A stretch of 64,000 nucleotides of DNA, taken from the NCBI RefSeq assembly GCF_040939305.1, contig NZ_CP162511.1, forward strand, positions 1,736,001 through 1,800,000, given 5' to 3'. The notes beneath the pieces were generated by a model. It had not been told where the DNA came from. It made no database searches and worked only from the letters and a program-made list of their open reading frames with translations. This document shows positions 43,585 to 52,753 of the stretch, piece after piece (position 1 is the first letter of the stretch; every line of letters starts with the position of its first letter). The translations under genes were made by a program, and so were the position numbers. The stretch is from Herbiconiux sp. A18JL235 (GTDB taxonomy: Bacteria > Actinomycetota > Actinomycetes > Actinomycetales > Microbacteriaceae).

Positions 43585-44334
43585 TCAGCTGCCTGTGGTG
43601 GAGGCGTAGAGCTCGAGCGCCTCGTCGATCGGTCCGTCGAACACCAGCCGCCCGCCGTCGAGGTAGAGGCCCCTGGTGCAGAAGCGCCTGAGGTCGCGCT
43701 CGTTGTGCGAGACGAAGAACAGGGTGCGTCCGCCCGCCAGCAGCTCCTCGATGCGCCGATAGCACTTCTCGCGGAACGCCTTGTCACCGACCGCGAGCAC
43801 CTCGTCGACCAGGATGACCGGCTCCTCGAGCTGCGCGATGACGGAGAACGCGATGCGCACCCGCATGCCGCTCGAGAGATGCTTGTACGGAGTGTCGAGG
43901 AAGTCGCCGATCTCGGCGAAGGCGATGATGTCGTCGAAACGCGCATCGACCTCACGCTTCGTCATACCGTGCAGGCCCGCTGTGAGGTACACGTTCTCGC
44001 GCACCGAGAGGTCGTCGACGAAGCCGCCCGTGATCTCGATGAGCGGCGCCACCCCCTCGCGTACGGCAACCCGGCCCTCGTCGGGAAGCACCACCTCGGC
44101 CACGAGCTTCAGCAGGGTCGACTTGCCCTGGCCGTTGCGGCCGATCACCCCGATCGCCTCGCCGGGCTGCACCCTGAAGCTCACACCGCGCAACGCCCAG
44201 AACTCGTCGGGCCTCGCCCGCCGGCGGCTGCCGGCGAAGAGGTCTTTGAAGCTGCGCCGGGCACGGCGGTTGCGTTTGAAGCGGATTCCCGCATCCGTCA
44301 CCTCGATCACCGCCGCCGCGCCCTGCTCGCTCAT
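43585..44334 (-). CDS. ABC exporter ATPase (Wzt/TagH type)
   Basis: 249 residues. Walker A is GRNGQGKST, the signature LSSGM, Walker B VILVDEVLAVGD and switch His in VSHNERDL. The extended N-terminus with DEFWALRGVSF and the HLSSGMRVR signature are typical of polysaccharide/teichoic-acid exporters. The C-terminal glycan-binding extension of true O-antigen Wzt is absent, so it is closer to TagH without its tail. It starts 1 bp after the permease stop and powers export of a membrane-linked polymer. Confidence 0.88.
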   Translation of the reverse strand: MSEQGAAAVIEVTDAGIRFKRNRRARRSFKDLFAGSRRRARPDEFWALRGVSFRVQPGEAIGVIGRNGQGKSTLLKLVAEVVLPDEGRVAVREGVAPLIEITGGFVDDLSVRENVYLTAGLHGMTKREVDARFDDIIAFAEIGDFLDTPYKHLSSGMRVRIAFSVIAQLEEPVILVDEVLAVGDKAFREKCYRRIEELLAGGRTLFFVSHNERDLRRFCTRGLYLDGGRLVFDGPIDEALELYASTTGS

Positions 44335-44335
44335 C

Positions 44336-45142
44336 TCAGATCTCCTTCAGCACGGCTCGCTCGGAGGAGCGGAAGACCAGGAGCCCGACGACCAGCAGCA
44401 GCACCGACATCGCTCCACCCACCCCCACCTGGTACCAGTCGAGCTGATCGGCGAAGAAGCCCGCGCGATACAGCGAGAAGATGCCGCTCAGCGGGTTGAA
44501 GGCGGCGAGCGGCTGCAGGGCCCCGGGCAGATCGTGGGTGCCGTAGATGATGGGGGAGGCGTAGAAGAGGAAGCGCAGGGCGAGTTTGACGGCCCGCTCG
44601 AGGTCGCGGAAGAACACCACGAGCGGTGCCACGATGAGGGCGACACCCGCGGTGAGCACGCCCTGGAGCACGATTGCGAGCGGGAACAGCAGCAGGTCGG
44701 GGCCGACGGATGCGCCGCCGACGATGGCGAAGACGGCGAGCACCGGGATGCTCGCCACGAACTCGATGCCCTTCGACAGCACCAGGCGGTTCACCCAGAT
44801 GGTTCGGGGGATCTTCGTGGAACGGATGAGCTTCGCCTCGCGCAGGAACGCGCGCGTGGAGTCGGAGACCGCCCCGTTGAACCACATCCAGGGCAGCAGC
44901 GCGGTGAGCAGGAACACGATGTACGGTTCGGTGCCGACCGGGCGATGGAACACCTGGGTGAAGACGAACCAGTAGATGCCCGCCATCACCAGCGGATCGA
45001 GGATCGACCAGAGGTAGCCGAGCGCCGAGGTCGAGTAGCGCACCCGCAGGTCGCGGCGTGTGAGGAGCCAGAGCGAATGGCCGTAGGCGCGCCACCCGGT
45101 GGGCCGCCGACCTCGCGGCGCCACGGCCGGCGTGATCACCAT
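44336..45142 (-). CDS. ABC exporter permease (Wzm/TagG type)
   Basis: 268 residues, six transmembrane helices of the ABC2 type (LTRRDLRVRYSTSALGYLWSILDPL at the N-terminus; FFRDLERAVKLALRFLFYASPIIY in the middle). With the adjacent ATPase it forms a polysaccharide/teichoic-acid exporter. It may export the polymer made by the 4-8 kb cluster, 36 kb away; this is inference. Upstream TAGAGT (minus strand, 45163-45168) may be the -10 box, with a GAGAGAG RBS. Confidence 0.88.
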   Translation of the reverse strand: MVITPAVAPRGRRPTGWRAYGHSLWLLTRRDLRVRYSTSALGYLWSILDPLVMAGIYWFVFTQVFHRPVGTEPYIVFLLTALLPWMWFNGAVSDSTRAFLREAKLIRSTKIPRTIWVNRLVLSKGIEFVASIPVLAVFAIVGGASVGPDLLLFPLAIVLQGVLTAGVALIVAPLVVFFRDLERAVKLALRFLFYASPIIYGTHDLPGALQPLAAFNPLSGIFSLYRAGFFADQLDWYQVGVGGAMSVLLLVVGLLVFRSSERAVLKEI

Positions 45143-45207
45143 GGAAGCTCTCTCATCAAGGGCTCACTCTAACGCGAGCAGCGCCCTCGGCGCGGCGAAG
45201 GAAGGGC

Positions 45208-45900
45208 TCAGACGTAGAGGTTCGCGCGGTCGAGGTCTTCGGCGAAGTCGACCTCGACGGCGTAGAGGTCGGAGATGTCCATCGGCTCGACGAGCACGCC
45301 GTCGCGGGCGATGGCGAGCTCGAGGCCGCGCTCGAAGTAATCCTGGTCTCCGACCCGCTGCAGCTGGCGCACGAAGGCGGCCTTGTCGCGGCTCGAGATG
45401 TAGTTGATTCCCACGGCCTCGCCGAGACCCCCGACGACCGTCTTCGACAGCTCGTCGATGTAGCCCTCGGCCGTGGTGGTGTACTTCACCTCTTCGTCGC
45501 TGACCTTGGCGGTGTTCACCGTCACGAACGACTGGTCTCGTGCGATGAAGGGAACTGCCCGGTCGAGAACGCTCGGGTCGAAGACGACGTCTCCGTTCAT
45601 CCACAGCACACCTCCGGCGGGGGAGGCGAGCAGGGCGCGCAGCAGGCTCTTCGAGGTGTTGGTCTGGTCGTACTCCTCGTTGTAGACGAAGGAGGCCGAG
45701 GGGAAAGCCTCGATGATGTGCTCGAGCTTGTAACCGACGACGATGCTCACGCGGGCCGCGGACCCGAAGGTGTGACGGATGTTGTCGAACTGCTGGCCCA
45801 TGATGGTGCGGCCGTCGCTCAGCTCGGTGAGGGGCTTCGGGAGGGCGCGACCGAGTCGGCTTCCCATGCCTGCGGCGAGAATGACGACCTGGGTGGTCAC
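45208..45900 (-). CDS. Sugar/alcohol-phosphate nucleotidyltransferase (LicC-like)
   Basis: 230 residues. The nucleotidyltransferase motif AAGMGSRLGRALPKPL is at the N-terminus; the NGDVVF aspartate binds metal. The pattern VVGYKLEHI, then YNEEYDQTNTSKSL resembles CTP:phosphocholine cytidylyltransferases (LicC). It may activate a polyol or amino-alcohol phosphate for the polymer exported by the adjacent Wzm/Wzt pair. AGGAG at seven bases spacing supports GTG 45900. Confidence 0.83.
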   Translation of the reverse strand: MTTQVVILAAGMGSRLGRALPKPLTELSDGRTIMGQQFDNIRHTFGSAARVSIVVGYKLEHIIEAFPSASFVYNEEYDQTNTSKSLLRALLASPAGGVLWMNGDVVFDPSVLDRAVPFIARDQSFVTVNTAKVSDEEVKYTTTAEGYIDELSKTVVGGLGEAVGINYISSRDKAAFVRQLQRVGDQDYFERGLELAIARDGVLVEPMDISDLYAVEVDFAEDLDRANLYV

Positions 45901-45924
45901 GAGCAGCTCCTAACGATGTTCGTC

Positions 45925-45951
45925 GTTCACACGGGTGAACATTTCGTGAAC
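45925..45951. promoter_or_regulatory. Operator-like GTTCAC/GTGAAC cluster
   Basis: GTTCAC (45925-45930) and GTGAAC (45935-45940) are a perfect dyad with a 4-bp centre. A third GTGAAC lies at 45946-45951. The site is 25 bp before the nucleotidyltransferase start, and a TAAACT -10 (minus strand, 45952-45957) abuts it, so binding there would affect that gene. Confidence 0.5.
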
Positions 45952-46012
45952 AGTTTATCCGGGTCGTCGGTCGCGGCAAGGGCGCCGGGCCTGTATCGTT
46001 TCTCTTTCGTGA

Positions 46013-46050
46013 TGCCGCGAGGGGGAGTGGCCCGGGACGCCCTCGCGGCA
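46013..46050 (+). promoter_or_regulatory. 11-bp perfect hairpin in the leader region of the ABC transporter
   Basis: TGCCGCGAGGG (46013-46023) pairs with CCCTCGCGGCA (46040-46050) around a 16-nt loop containing CCCGGG. A -10 like TATCGT lies at 45993-45998. An ORF of 33 codons starts at ATG 46012 and overlaps the ABC start as GTGA. It may be an attenuator, a terminator, or a coding coincidence. Confidence 0.45.
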
Positions 46051-46097
46051 GGGGTTCGATGCGTGACGCCTCCCATGCGTGGCATCGGCGGGATTGA

Positions 46098-46109
46098 TAG
46101 GTTGGTGCG
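46098..46109 (+). promoter_or_regulatory. Leaderless-type -10 box (TAGGTT + 6 nt), ABC ATPase
   Basis: TAGGTT (46098-46103) lies six bases before GTG 46110. Confidence 0.55.
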
Positions 46110-47264
46110 GTGAGCTCAGAGTCAGACACTCCAGACGTCGGCACCACCGACTCCGGACGTGCTCCCGCCCCGCGCCGAGCTCCCGCCAAGGCGGCGTCGG
46201 GCGCCCGCCAGCCGGCGAAGCGGCCCGCTGCCTCGAAGCCCCGTGCGACCCCGGCCAAGACGGCAGCCGCGAAGAAAGCAGTCCCAGCTGCTGACGACGG
46301 TGCCCTCGAAGAAACGGCCCCTGCGGCTTCAGCCGCGAAGCCCGTCTCGCCCAAGCGCCCCGCCGCACCGCGCAAGCCCTCTGGGGCGCGCCCCGCCGAC
46401 GGAACGGCCGCCGCATCGCGCACCCCCCGCACGCCGCGCACGCCGGCCCGTCCCCGCACCGTCGCCGCGCCGCCGCCCTCGGTGGTGCGCGATCTCGACC
46501 CGAACGACATCGGCCTCGCCATCTCCGGCCTCACCAAGAAGTTCGGCAGCACCACAGCGGTCGCGGGTGTCGACATCGACGTGCCCGTCGGCTCGTTCTA
46601 CGGCATCGTGGGCCCGAACGGTGCAGGCAAGACCACGACGCTCTCGATGGTCACGGGCCTGCTGCGACCCGACGGCGGCAGCATCACGGTGCTCGGTCAC
46701 GACGTCTGGCGCGACCCGGCCGCGGCGAAGCGGCTCATCGGCGTGCTGCCCGACCGCCTGCGGCTGTTCGACCGGCTCACCGGCCGGCAGCTGCTGCACT
46801 ACTCCGGCTCCCTCCGCGGTCTCGACTCCGCCACCGTGCGGCAGCGCAGCGACGACCTCGCCGCGGCCTTCGGTCTCGAAGATGCGCTCGGCCGCCTGGT
46901 CGCCGACTACTCGGCGGGCATGACGAAGAAGATCGCGCTCGCCTCCTCGATGATCCACTCGCCGCGCCTGCTCGTGCTCGACGAACCGTTCGAGTCGGTC
47001 GACCCGGTCTCGGCGGCCAACGTCATCGAGATCCTCGAGAAGTACGTCTCGGGGGGTGGCACCGTCGTGCTCTCCAGTCACAGCATGGACATGATCCAGC
47101 GCACCTGCGACCGTGTCGCCATCATCGTCGAAGGGCGTGTGCTCGCCAAGGGCACGGTCGACGAGGTGCGCGAGGGCGGTACCCTCGAGCAGCGGTTCCT
47201 CGACCTCGCGGGCGGGCGCAAGAGCGCGGAAGGCATGGAATGGTTGCTGAGTTCCTCCGACTGA
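46110..47264 (+). CDS. ABC transporter ATPase with long Ala/Pro/Lys-rich N-terminal tail
   Basis: 384 residues. Residues 1-125 are a disordered, basic stretch of PAK/AKR-like units, unlike normal ABC2-type ATPases. The ATPase (about 128-370) has GPNGAGKTTT (Walker A), YSAGMTKKIALA in place of LSGGQ, VLDEPFESVD (Walker B) and SHSMD. The following gene starts 25 bp inside this one, so the permease is its partner. The transported substrate is unknown. Confidence 0.87.
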   Translation: MSSESDTPDVGTTDSGRAPAPRRAPAKAASGARQPAKRPAASKPRATPAKTAAAKKAVPAADDGALEETAPAASAAKPVSPKRPAAPRKPSGARPADGTAAASRTPRTPRTPARPRTVAAPPPSVVRDLDPNDIGLAISGLTKKFGSTTAVAGVDIDVPVGSFYGIVGPNGAGKTTTLSMVTGLLRPDGGSITVLGHDVWRDPAAAKRLIGVLPDRLRLFDRLTGRQLLHYSGSLRGLDSATVRQRSDDLAAAFGLEDALGRLVADYSAGMTKKIALASSMIHSPRLLVLDEPFESVDPVSAANVIEILEKYVSGGGTVVLSSHSMDMIQRTCDRVAIIVEGRVLAKGTVDEVREGGTLEQRFLDLAGGRKSAEGMEWLLSSSD

Positions 47265-48811
47265 AGTTCCGCCTGATCGGCAACGCGGGCAGACGCACCA
47301 CCCCTCAGCTCATCGGCCTCATCGTCGGCGTCGCCTACGCCGTCATCATGGCGGTGCTGCTCGTGCTGGTGCTGGCGGGCCTCCGCGACGCCGAGCCCGA
47401 ATTCGCCCGCAACGTCGTCGTCATCGGCGGCTCCGTCGTGGTGGCGGGCTTCCTGCTCGTCCCCGTCGTGTTCTCCATCCGCGACTCGATGGATCCGCGA
47501 TCGTTCAGCCTGCTCGGCCTCACTGACTCGAAGATCGCCACAGCCCTCGCCGTGGTGGCCTTCGTGAGTGTCCCCTCCCTCGTCGTCACCGTCGCGAGCT
47601 TCGCCACCGTCGCGACCTGGTCGCGATCACCCGGCCTCGCCGTTCTCGCTCTGGTCTCAGCGATCGTCGGCGCCTTCACCTGCGTGCTCGGCGCCCGGCT
47701 GAGCGTCTCGCTGGCCGCGTTCGCCTTCGCGACGCGGCGGGCGAGAGAGATCGGTGCGGCGACAGGGGTCTTCGCGATCATCCTCATCGTCCCCGCCATC
47801 GTGCTGCTCGCCCTCACCGGGTGGGGCGACGACGGACGCGGCTTCTTCTCCTCCCTCTCCTCGGTGCTCGGCTGGACGCCGCTCGGCGCGGTCTGGGCGG
47901 TTCCCGCAGACGCCGCGAACGGCCAGTGGGTGTTCGCCGTGCTCAAGCTGCTCATCGCCCTCGCCACTGCAGCCCTCATCTGGCTGGCCTGGAAGGGCCT
48001 CGTCGCCGTCATGACGGTGACGCCCGGGCGGAGCGTCGAGGTGCGCGAGCACAGCGGCCTCGGCTGGTTCGGGCGCACCCCGACGACGCCCACCGGTGCC
48101 ATCGCCGCGCGGCTGCTCACCTACTGGGCGCGCGATCCGCGGTACTACGCCCAGCTGGTGATCGTGCCGGTGGTTCCGGTGGTGGCCATCATCGTCTTCG
48201 TCTTCGTCGGCGTGCCCATCGAGTACACGGCACTGCTTCCCGTGCCCGTCATGTGCATGTTCCTCGGCTGGGTGGTGCACAACGACGTCGCCTTCGACAA
48301 CACGGCGATCTGGCTGCACGTCGCCGCCGGCCGGCTCGGGGTCGCCGACCGCATCGGTCGCATGGTGCCCATCGTGTTCATCGCCATCCCGCTCATCGGC
48401 ATCGGCTCGTTCCTCAGCGTGTTCTTCGCCAACGAGCTCGACGCGCTCCCCGCCGTGCTCGGCACGAGCACCTGCCTGGTGCTCGTGGGCCTCGGACTCG
48501 GCAGCGTGTTCTCGGCGCGTTTCCCCTACGCCGCGACCCGGCCGGGCGACGGGGCGTTCACCCAGCCCCAGTCGGCGGGGGCGGCCTGGGTGCTCTCACC
48601 CGGTTTCTCGCTGCTCGGCACGGTGCTGCTGTCGACGCCCGCGATCGTCTACGGCGTGCTCGGCGTGTTCGTCAACCGCGAGTACTACTGGCTGTCGTTG
48701 TGGTGGGGCATCGGCGTCGGCGTCGTCGTGCTGGTGGCCGGGGTGGCGATCGGCGCCCGTGTCTTCAACCGCCGCGGCCCCGAGATCCTCGCTGCCGCCC
48801 AGCGCAACTGA
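47240..48811 (+). CDS. ABC transporter permease
   Basis: 523 residues with about 12 transmembrane segments (LIGLIVGVAYAVIMAVLLVLVLAGL, then VIGGSVVVAGFLLVPVVFSIRDSMDP). It overlaps the ATPase gene by 25 bp in another frame, so their translation is coupled. It resembles the large permeases of actinobacterial ABC2-type exporters; the substrate is unknown. Confidence 0.82.
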   Translation: MVAEFLRLKFRLIGNAGRRTTPQLIGLIVGVAYAVIMAVLLVLVLAGLRDAEPEFARNVVVIGGSVVVAGFLLVPVVFSIRDSMDPRSFSLLGLTDSKIATALAVVAFVSVPSLVVTVASFATVATWSRSPGLAVLALVSAIVGAFTCVLGARLSVSLAAFAFATRRAREIGAATGVFAIILIVPAIVLLALTGWGDDGRGFFSSLSSVLGWTPLGAVWAVPADAANGQWVFAVLKLLIALATAALIWLAWKGLVAVMTVTPGRSVEVREHSGLGWFGRTPTTPTGAIAARLLTYWARDPRYYAQLVIVPVVPVVAIIVFVFVGVPIEYTALLPVPVMCMFLGWVVHNDVAFDNTAIWLHVAAGRLGVADRIGRMVPIVFIAIPLIGIGSFLSVFFANELDALPAVLGTSTCLVLVGLGLGSVFSARFPYAATRPGDGAFTQPQSAGAAWVLSPGFSLLGTVLLSTPAIVYGVLGVFVNREYYWLSLWWGIGVGVVVLVAGVAIGARVFNRRGPEILAAAQRN

Positions 48812-48833
48812 CCGTGCCGCGCCTCCCTCGGCC

Positions 48834-48846
48834 TAGAATCGAGAGC
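48834..48846 (+). promoter_or_regulatory. Leaderless-type -10 box (TAGAAT + 7 nt)
   Basis: TAGAAT (48834-48839) lies seven bases before ATG 48847, a near-consensus -10. Confidence 0.6.
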
Positions 48847-49146
48847 ATGGCACACATCCCCTCCGCTCGAGTCTCCGAGCCGGGCGGCCTCCCCGACGGC
48901 GGTGGTGGCACCACGACGCTCGACCGTGAGCTCGAAGAGCTGCTCAACACCGAGAACATCGATCCGGGCGACCACGAGCGCTTCTCGCACTACGTCGAGA
49001 AAGACAAGATCCTCGAGTCGGCTCTCACCGGCAAGCCGGTCAAGGCCCTCTGCGGCAAGAAGTGGACGCCGGGGCGTGACCCCGACAAGTTCCCCATCTG
49101 CCCCACCTGCAAAGAGATCTACGAACGGCTGCTCGACGACGAGTGA
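48847..49146 (+). CDS. DUF3039 zinc-ribbon-like protein
   Basis: 99 residues. The conserved core is FSHYVEKDKILESALTGKPVKALCGKKW, then [11 protein letters not shown]; Cys and CxxC may bind zinc. DUF3039 is an actinobacterial family of unknown role. The last 28 bp overlap the 3' end of the convergent pncB. Confidence 0.85.
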   Translation: MAHIPSARVSEPGGLPDGGGGTTTLDRELEELLNTENIDPGDHERFSHYVEKDKILESALTGKPVKALCGKKWTPGRDPDKFPICPTCKEIYERLLDDE

Positions 49147-50447
49147 TCGACGAAGACGGTCGGCAGCGCCGGGTCTCCCGCAGTGAGGCGGAAGGCCTCG
49201 CGGGGGAGCTCGCCGAGCGACAGCTCACGGTGCGCCCGCGCGGCCTGCACGCCTGAGGGCCCGGTCATGCTCGCGTCGGCGACGCCGTCGACCATGAGAG
49301 GCACGACGAGTCGCCTGCCCTCGGGCATCGGCCCGGTGGGCTCACCGACGAGCACGGTCTCCGACACCGCGGTTCCGGATGCGTCGAGCACCCGCACGGC
49401 ATCCTTGCGTCCGCCGTGGGTCGCCTTGTCGGCCGAGCGCTTCGCCACCTGAACCCACCGCCCGTCGTCGCCGCGGCGTGCCACCAGCTTGTAGACCATG
49501 CCCGCTGCCGGATGCCCGGAGCCGGTCACCAGCGAGGTGCCGACGCCGTAGGAGTCGACCGGGGTGGCGGCCAATGCCGCGATCGCGTACTCGTCGAGGT
49601 CGTTGGTGACCGTGATCTTCGTCGCTCGGTTGCCGAGCGAGTCGAGCTGCCGGCGCACCTCACCGACCAGCGTGAGCAGGTCTCCGGAGTCGAGGCGAAC
49701 GGCACCGAGCCCGGAGCCCGCCACCTTCACCGCGGTCTCCACACCGGCCGCCACGTCATAGGTGTCGACGAGCAGCGTGGTCGAAGCGCCGAGCGCGGCG
49801 ACCTGCGCCCGGAAGGCCTGCTCCTCGCTGTCGTGCAGCATCGTGAAGGCATGGGCCGCCGTACCCATCGTCGGAACGCCCCAGCTGCGGCCGGCCTCGA
49901 GGTTCGAGGTGGCCCCGAAGCCCGCGATGTAGGCGGCGCGCGCGGCAGCGACGGCCGAACGCTCTCCGGTGCGCCGCGACCCCATCTCCGCGAGCGGACG
50001 GCCGCCGGCCGCCTGGACCATGCGCGCGGCGGCACCGGCCACCGACGAGTCGTAGTTCAGCACGCTGAGGACGAGCGTCTCGAGCACGACGCCCTCGGCG
50101 AAGCCTGCCTCTACGATGAGGATGGGCGAGTCGGGGAAATAGGCCTCGCCCTCCCGGTACCCCCGGATGGTTCCGCCGAAACGGTAGTCGGCGAGCCAGT
50201 CGAGGGCGGCGGAGCTCACCACGGCGTGCTCGCGCAGGAAGTCGAGCTCGGTGTCTCCGAAGCGGAACCGCTCGACCAGCTCGAGCAGCCGCCCGGTTCC
50301 GGCGACCACGCCGTAGCGCCTGCCCCCCGGCAGCTTCCGCCCGAAGGCCTCGAACACGCTCTCCCGATCGTGCGTGCCCGCCTGGAGCGCCGCATCGATC
50401 ATGGTGAGCTCGTACCGGTCGGTGAGGAGTGCCGTCGACGTGTCCAC
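49119..50447 (-). CDS. pncB: Nicotinate phosphoribosyltransferase
   Basis: 442 residues. It begins [15 protein letters not shown] and carries [11 protein letters not shown] with the catalytic His, LVDTYDV and the VRLDSGDLL phosphoribosyl site. It makes nicotinate mononucleotide from nicotinate, PRPP and ATP in NAD salvage. GTG 50447 follows TATGCT by seven bases (leaderless); ATG 50459 would add four residues. It is divergent from murI and overlaps DUF3039 by 28 bp at the 3' end. Confidence 0.92.
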   Translation of the reverse strand: MDTSTALLTDRYELTMIDAALQAGTHDRESVFEAFGRKLPGGRRYGVVAGTGRLLELVERFRFGDTELDFLREHAVVSSAALDWLADYRFGGTIRGYREGEAYFPDSPILIVEAGFAEGVVLETLVLSVLNYDSSVAGAAARMVQAAGGRPLAEMGSRRTGERSAVAAARAAYIAGFGATSNLEAGRSWGVPTMGTAAHAFTMLHDSEEQAFRAQVAALGASTTLLVDTYDVAAGVETAVKVAGSGLGAVRLDSGDLLTLVGEVRRQLDSLGNRATKITVTNDLDEYAIAALAATPVDSYGVGTSLVTGSGHPAAGMVYKLVARRGDDGRWVQVAKRSADKATHGGRKDAVRVLDASGTAVSETVLVGEPTGPMPEGRRLVVPLMVDGVADASMTGPSGVQAARAHRELSLGELPREAFRLTAGDPALPTVFVDHSSSSSRS

Positions 50448-50495
50448 GCCTCCGAGCATACGGTGGGGTCTCCGCACGTCGTAGGCTGGTCTGTC
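50448..50495. promoter_or_regulatory. Divergent pncB/murI promoters
   Basis: Minus strand: TATGCT (50455-50460) plus seven bases to GTG 50447. Plus strand: TAGGCT (50482-50487) plus eight bases to GTG 50496. Confidence 0.55.
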
Positions 50496-51353
50496 GTGAG
50501 CGACAGACCCATCGGCATCTTCGACTCCGGGGTCGGCGGGCTCACGGTCGCCCGCTCGGTGCGCGACCAGCTGCCCCGCGAATCGATCCTCTACGTCGGC
50601 GACACCGCGCACTCGCCCTACGGCCCGAAGCCGCTCGCCGAGGTGCGGCGCTACGCCCTCGAGGTGCTCGACGACCTCGTCGCCCAAGACGTGAAGCTCC
50701 TCGTCATCGCCTGCAACACGGCCTCGGCGGCGATGCTCCGCGACGCCAGGGAGCGCTACAGCGTACCCGTGGTCGAGGTCATCCAGCCCGCCGTGCGCAC
50801 GGCCGTCACCACCACCCGCAACAACCGGGTGGGGGTCATCGGCACGGCCGCCACCATCATGTCGCGCGCCTACGACGACGCCTTCGCCGCGGCCCCGCAC
50901 CTCGAGCTGTTCACCCAGGCGTGCCCCGAGTTCGTCAGTCACGTCGAGGCGGGCGACACGACGAGCCGCGAGCTCGTCGCCCTCGCCGAGGAGTATCTCG
51001 CCCCGCTCGTCGCCGCCGAGGTCGACACCCTCGTGCTCGGCTGCACCCACTACCCGTTCCTCAAGGGCGCCATCAGCTACGTGATGGGGGAGGGCGTGCG
51101 CCTGGTGTCGAGCGACACCGAGACGGCGAACGACGTCTACCGCACCCTGGTGGGTGCCGGCATCGAACGCACCGCGCCGGGCCGCCCCGTCTACCGCTAC
51201 GAGGCCACCGGCGGCAGCGCCGCCGAGTTCCTGCGCCTCGCCGACCAGTTCCTCGGCCCCGAGGTCTCCTCGGTCGAGCTGGTGCACACCGGAGCCATCC
51301 AGCTGCCCCGCAGCGAGCCACGACCCCACCGATCCACCGAGGAGAACCCGTGA
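50496..51353 (+). CDS. murI: Glutamate racemase
   Basis: 285 residues. The two catalytic cysteines are in ACNTASA and GCTHYPF; the N-terminus [12 protein letters not shown] is diagnostic. It converts L- to D-glutamate for peptidoglycan in the cytosol. The C-terminus is slightly extended and hydrophilic. Its stop overlaps the start of rph (GTGA), forming the murI-rph-rdgB operon common in actinobacteria. Confidence 0.95.
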   Translation: MSDRPIGIFDSGVGGLTVARSVRDQLPRESILYVGDTAHSPYGPKPLAEVRRYALEVLDDLVAQDVKLLVIACNTASAAMLRDARERYSVPVVEVIQPAVRTAVTTTRNNRVGVIGTAATIMSRAYDDAFAAAPHLELFTQACPEFVSHVEAGDTTSRELVALAEEYLAPLVAAEVDTLVLGCTHYPFLKGAISYVMGEGVRLVSSDTETANDVYRTLVGAGIERTAPGRPVYRYEATGGSAAEFLRLADQFLGPEVSSVELVHTGAIQLPRSEPRPHRSTEENP

Positions 51354-52114
51354 CCGACACCGCACCCCTGCGCAAAGACGGCCGAACCGCCGACCAGCTC
51401 CGCACCGTCACCATCGAGCGCGGCTGGAGCGAGCAGGCCGAGGGCAGCGCCCTGGTCTCCTTCGGCAAGACCAAGGTGCTCTGCACCGCGTCCTTCACCA
51501 ACGGCGTGCCGCGGTGGAAGGCGGGCTCCGGCAAGGGCTGGGTGACCGCCGAGTACGCGATGCTGCCGCGCTCGACGAACGACCGCATGGATCGCGAGGC
51601 AGTGAAGGGCCGCATCGGCGGCCGCACTCACGAGATCTCGCGCCTCATCGGGCGGTCGCTGCGCGCGGTCGTCGACATGAAGTCGCTCGGCGAGAACACC
51701 ATCGTCATCGACTGCGACGTACTGCAGGCCGACGGCGGCACCCGCACCGCAGCCATCACCGGCGCCTACGTCGCCCTCGCCGACGCCATCGAGTGGGCGC
51801 GCACGAAGAAGTTCATCGCGCAGAAGGCGAAGCCGCTCATCGACTCGGTGTCGGCGGTCTCGGTGGGCATCATCGACGGCGAGCCCATGCTCGACCTCGC
51901 CTACGTCGAAGACGTGCGGGCCGAGACCGACATGAACGTCGTGGTCACCGGTCGCGGCCTGTTCGTCGAGGTGCAGGGCACCGCCGAGGGCGCTCCGTTC
52001 GACCGCCGTGAGCTCGACTCCCTGCTCGACCTCGCGCTGGTGGGCACCTCGGAGCTCGCCCTCCTGCAGGGCGCGGTGCTCGCAGCCCCGGGCGACGAGG
52101 GCACCGCCCGATGA
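51350..52114 (+). CDS. rph: Ribonuclease PH
   Basis: 254 residues. [11 protein letters not shown], then [34 protein letters not shown] and the [16 protein letters not shown] catalytic region define RNase PH, a phosphate-dependent 3'-5' exoribonuclease that trims tRNA 3' ends. GAGGAG upstream supports GTG 51350. It is coupled to murI and rdgB by 4-bp overlaps. Confidence 0.95.
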   Translation: MTDTAPLRKDGRTADQLRTVTIERGWSEQAEGSALVSFGKTKVLCTASFTNGVPRWKAGSGKGWVTAEYAMLPRSTNDRMDREAVKGRIGGRTHEISRLIGRSLRAVVDMKSLGENTIVIDCDVLQADGGTRTAAITGAYVALADAIEWARTKKFIAQKAKPLIDSVSAVSVGIIDGEPMLDLAYVEDVRAETDMNVVVTGRGLFVEVQGTAEGAPFDRRELDSLLDLALVGTSELALLQGAVLAAPGDEGTAR

Positions 52115-52707
52115 AGGTCGTGCTGGCCACCCACAACGCCCACAAGGTCGAGGAGTTCCAGGGCATCCTGGGCCGCGCCCTTCCCGAGCTCGAGATCGTC
52201 GCCTACGACGGCCCCGAGCCGGTCGAAGACGGCACGAGCTTCGACGAGAACGCGCTCATCAAGGCGCGTGCCGCCGCCGCGCACACCGGCCTGCCCGCCC
52301 TCGCCGACGACTCGGGCATCTGCGTCGACGTGCTGGGTGGCGCGCCCGGCATCTTCTCCGCCCGCTGGGCCGGCCACGGTCGTGGTGCCGTCGCGAACCT
52401 CGAGCTGCTGCTCGACCAGCTCGCCGACATCGCCCCTGAGCACCGCGCCGCCTCCTTCGCCTGCCACATCGCCATCGTGAACCCCGCCTCGGGCTTCGAG
52501 ACGGTGGTCTCGGGAAGCTGGCCGGGGCGGCTCGCCACCGAGGTGCACGGGGAGGGCGGTTTCGGCTACGACCCGATCTTCGTGCCGGAGGGGCACGACA
52601 TCACGGCGGCCGAGCTCACAGCCGCGCAGAAGAACGCCATCAGCCACCGCGCCCGCGCGTTCGAGGCGGCGATCCCGGTGTTGAGAATGAACGTCATTCC
52701 CGACTAG
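52111..52707 (+). CDS. rdgB: Non-canonical purine NTP pyrophosphatase (RdgB/HAM1)
   Basis: 198 residues. [10 protein letters not shown] at the start, then [22 protein letters not shown] and [10 protein letters not shown] are HAM1 signatures. It hydrolyses dITP/XTP to monophosphates, keeping them out of DNA. The third gene of the murI operon, it starts inside the rph stop (ATGA). Confidence 0.94.
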   Translation: MKVVLATHNAHKVEEFQGILGRALPELEIVAYDGPEPVEDGTSFDENALIKARAAAAHTGLPALADDSGICVDVLGGAPGIFSARWAGHGRGAVANLELLLDQLADIAPEHRAASFACHIAIVNPASGFETVVSGSWPGRLATEVHGEGGFGYDPIFVPEGHDITAAELTAAQKNAISHRARAFEAAIPVLRMNVIPD

Positions 52708-52740
52708 CCCCGACGCGCCCTCGCACCGCTCGCGGCGAGC

Positions 52741-52753
52741 TACGGTTGATGCG
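52741..52753 (+). promoter_or_regulatory. Leaderless-type -10 box (TACGGT + 7 nt), CDF gene
   Basis: TACGGT (52741-52746) lies seven bases before ATG 52754. The preceding 33 bp include a small CTCGC/GCGAG hairpin. Confidence 0.55.

Noticed and set aside
49416..51353. 645-codon ORF containing murI
   Set aside because: Only the part from GTG 50496 encodes MurI; the upstream part is antisense to pncB.
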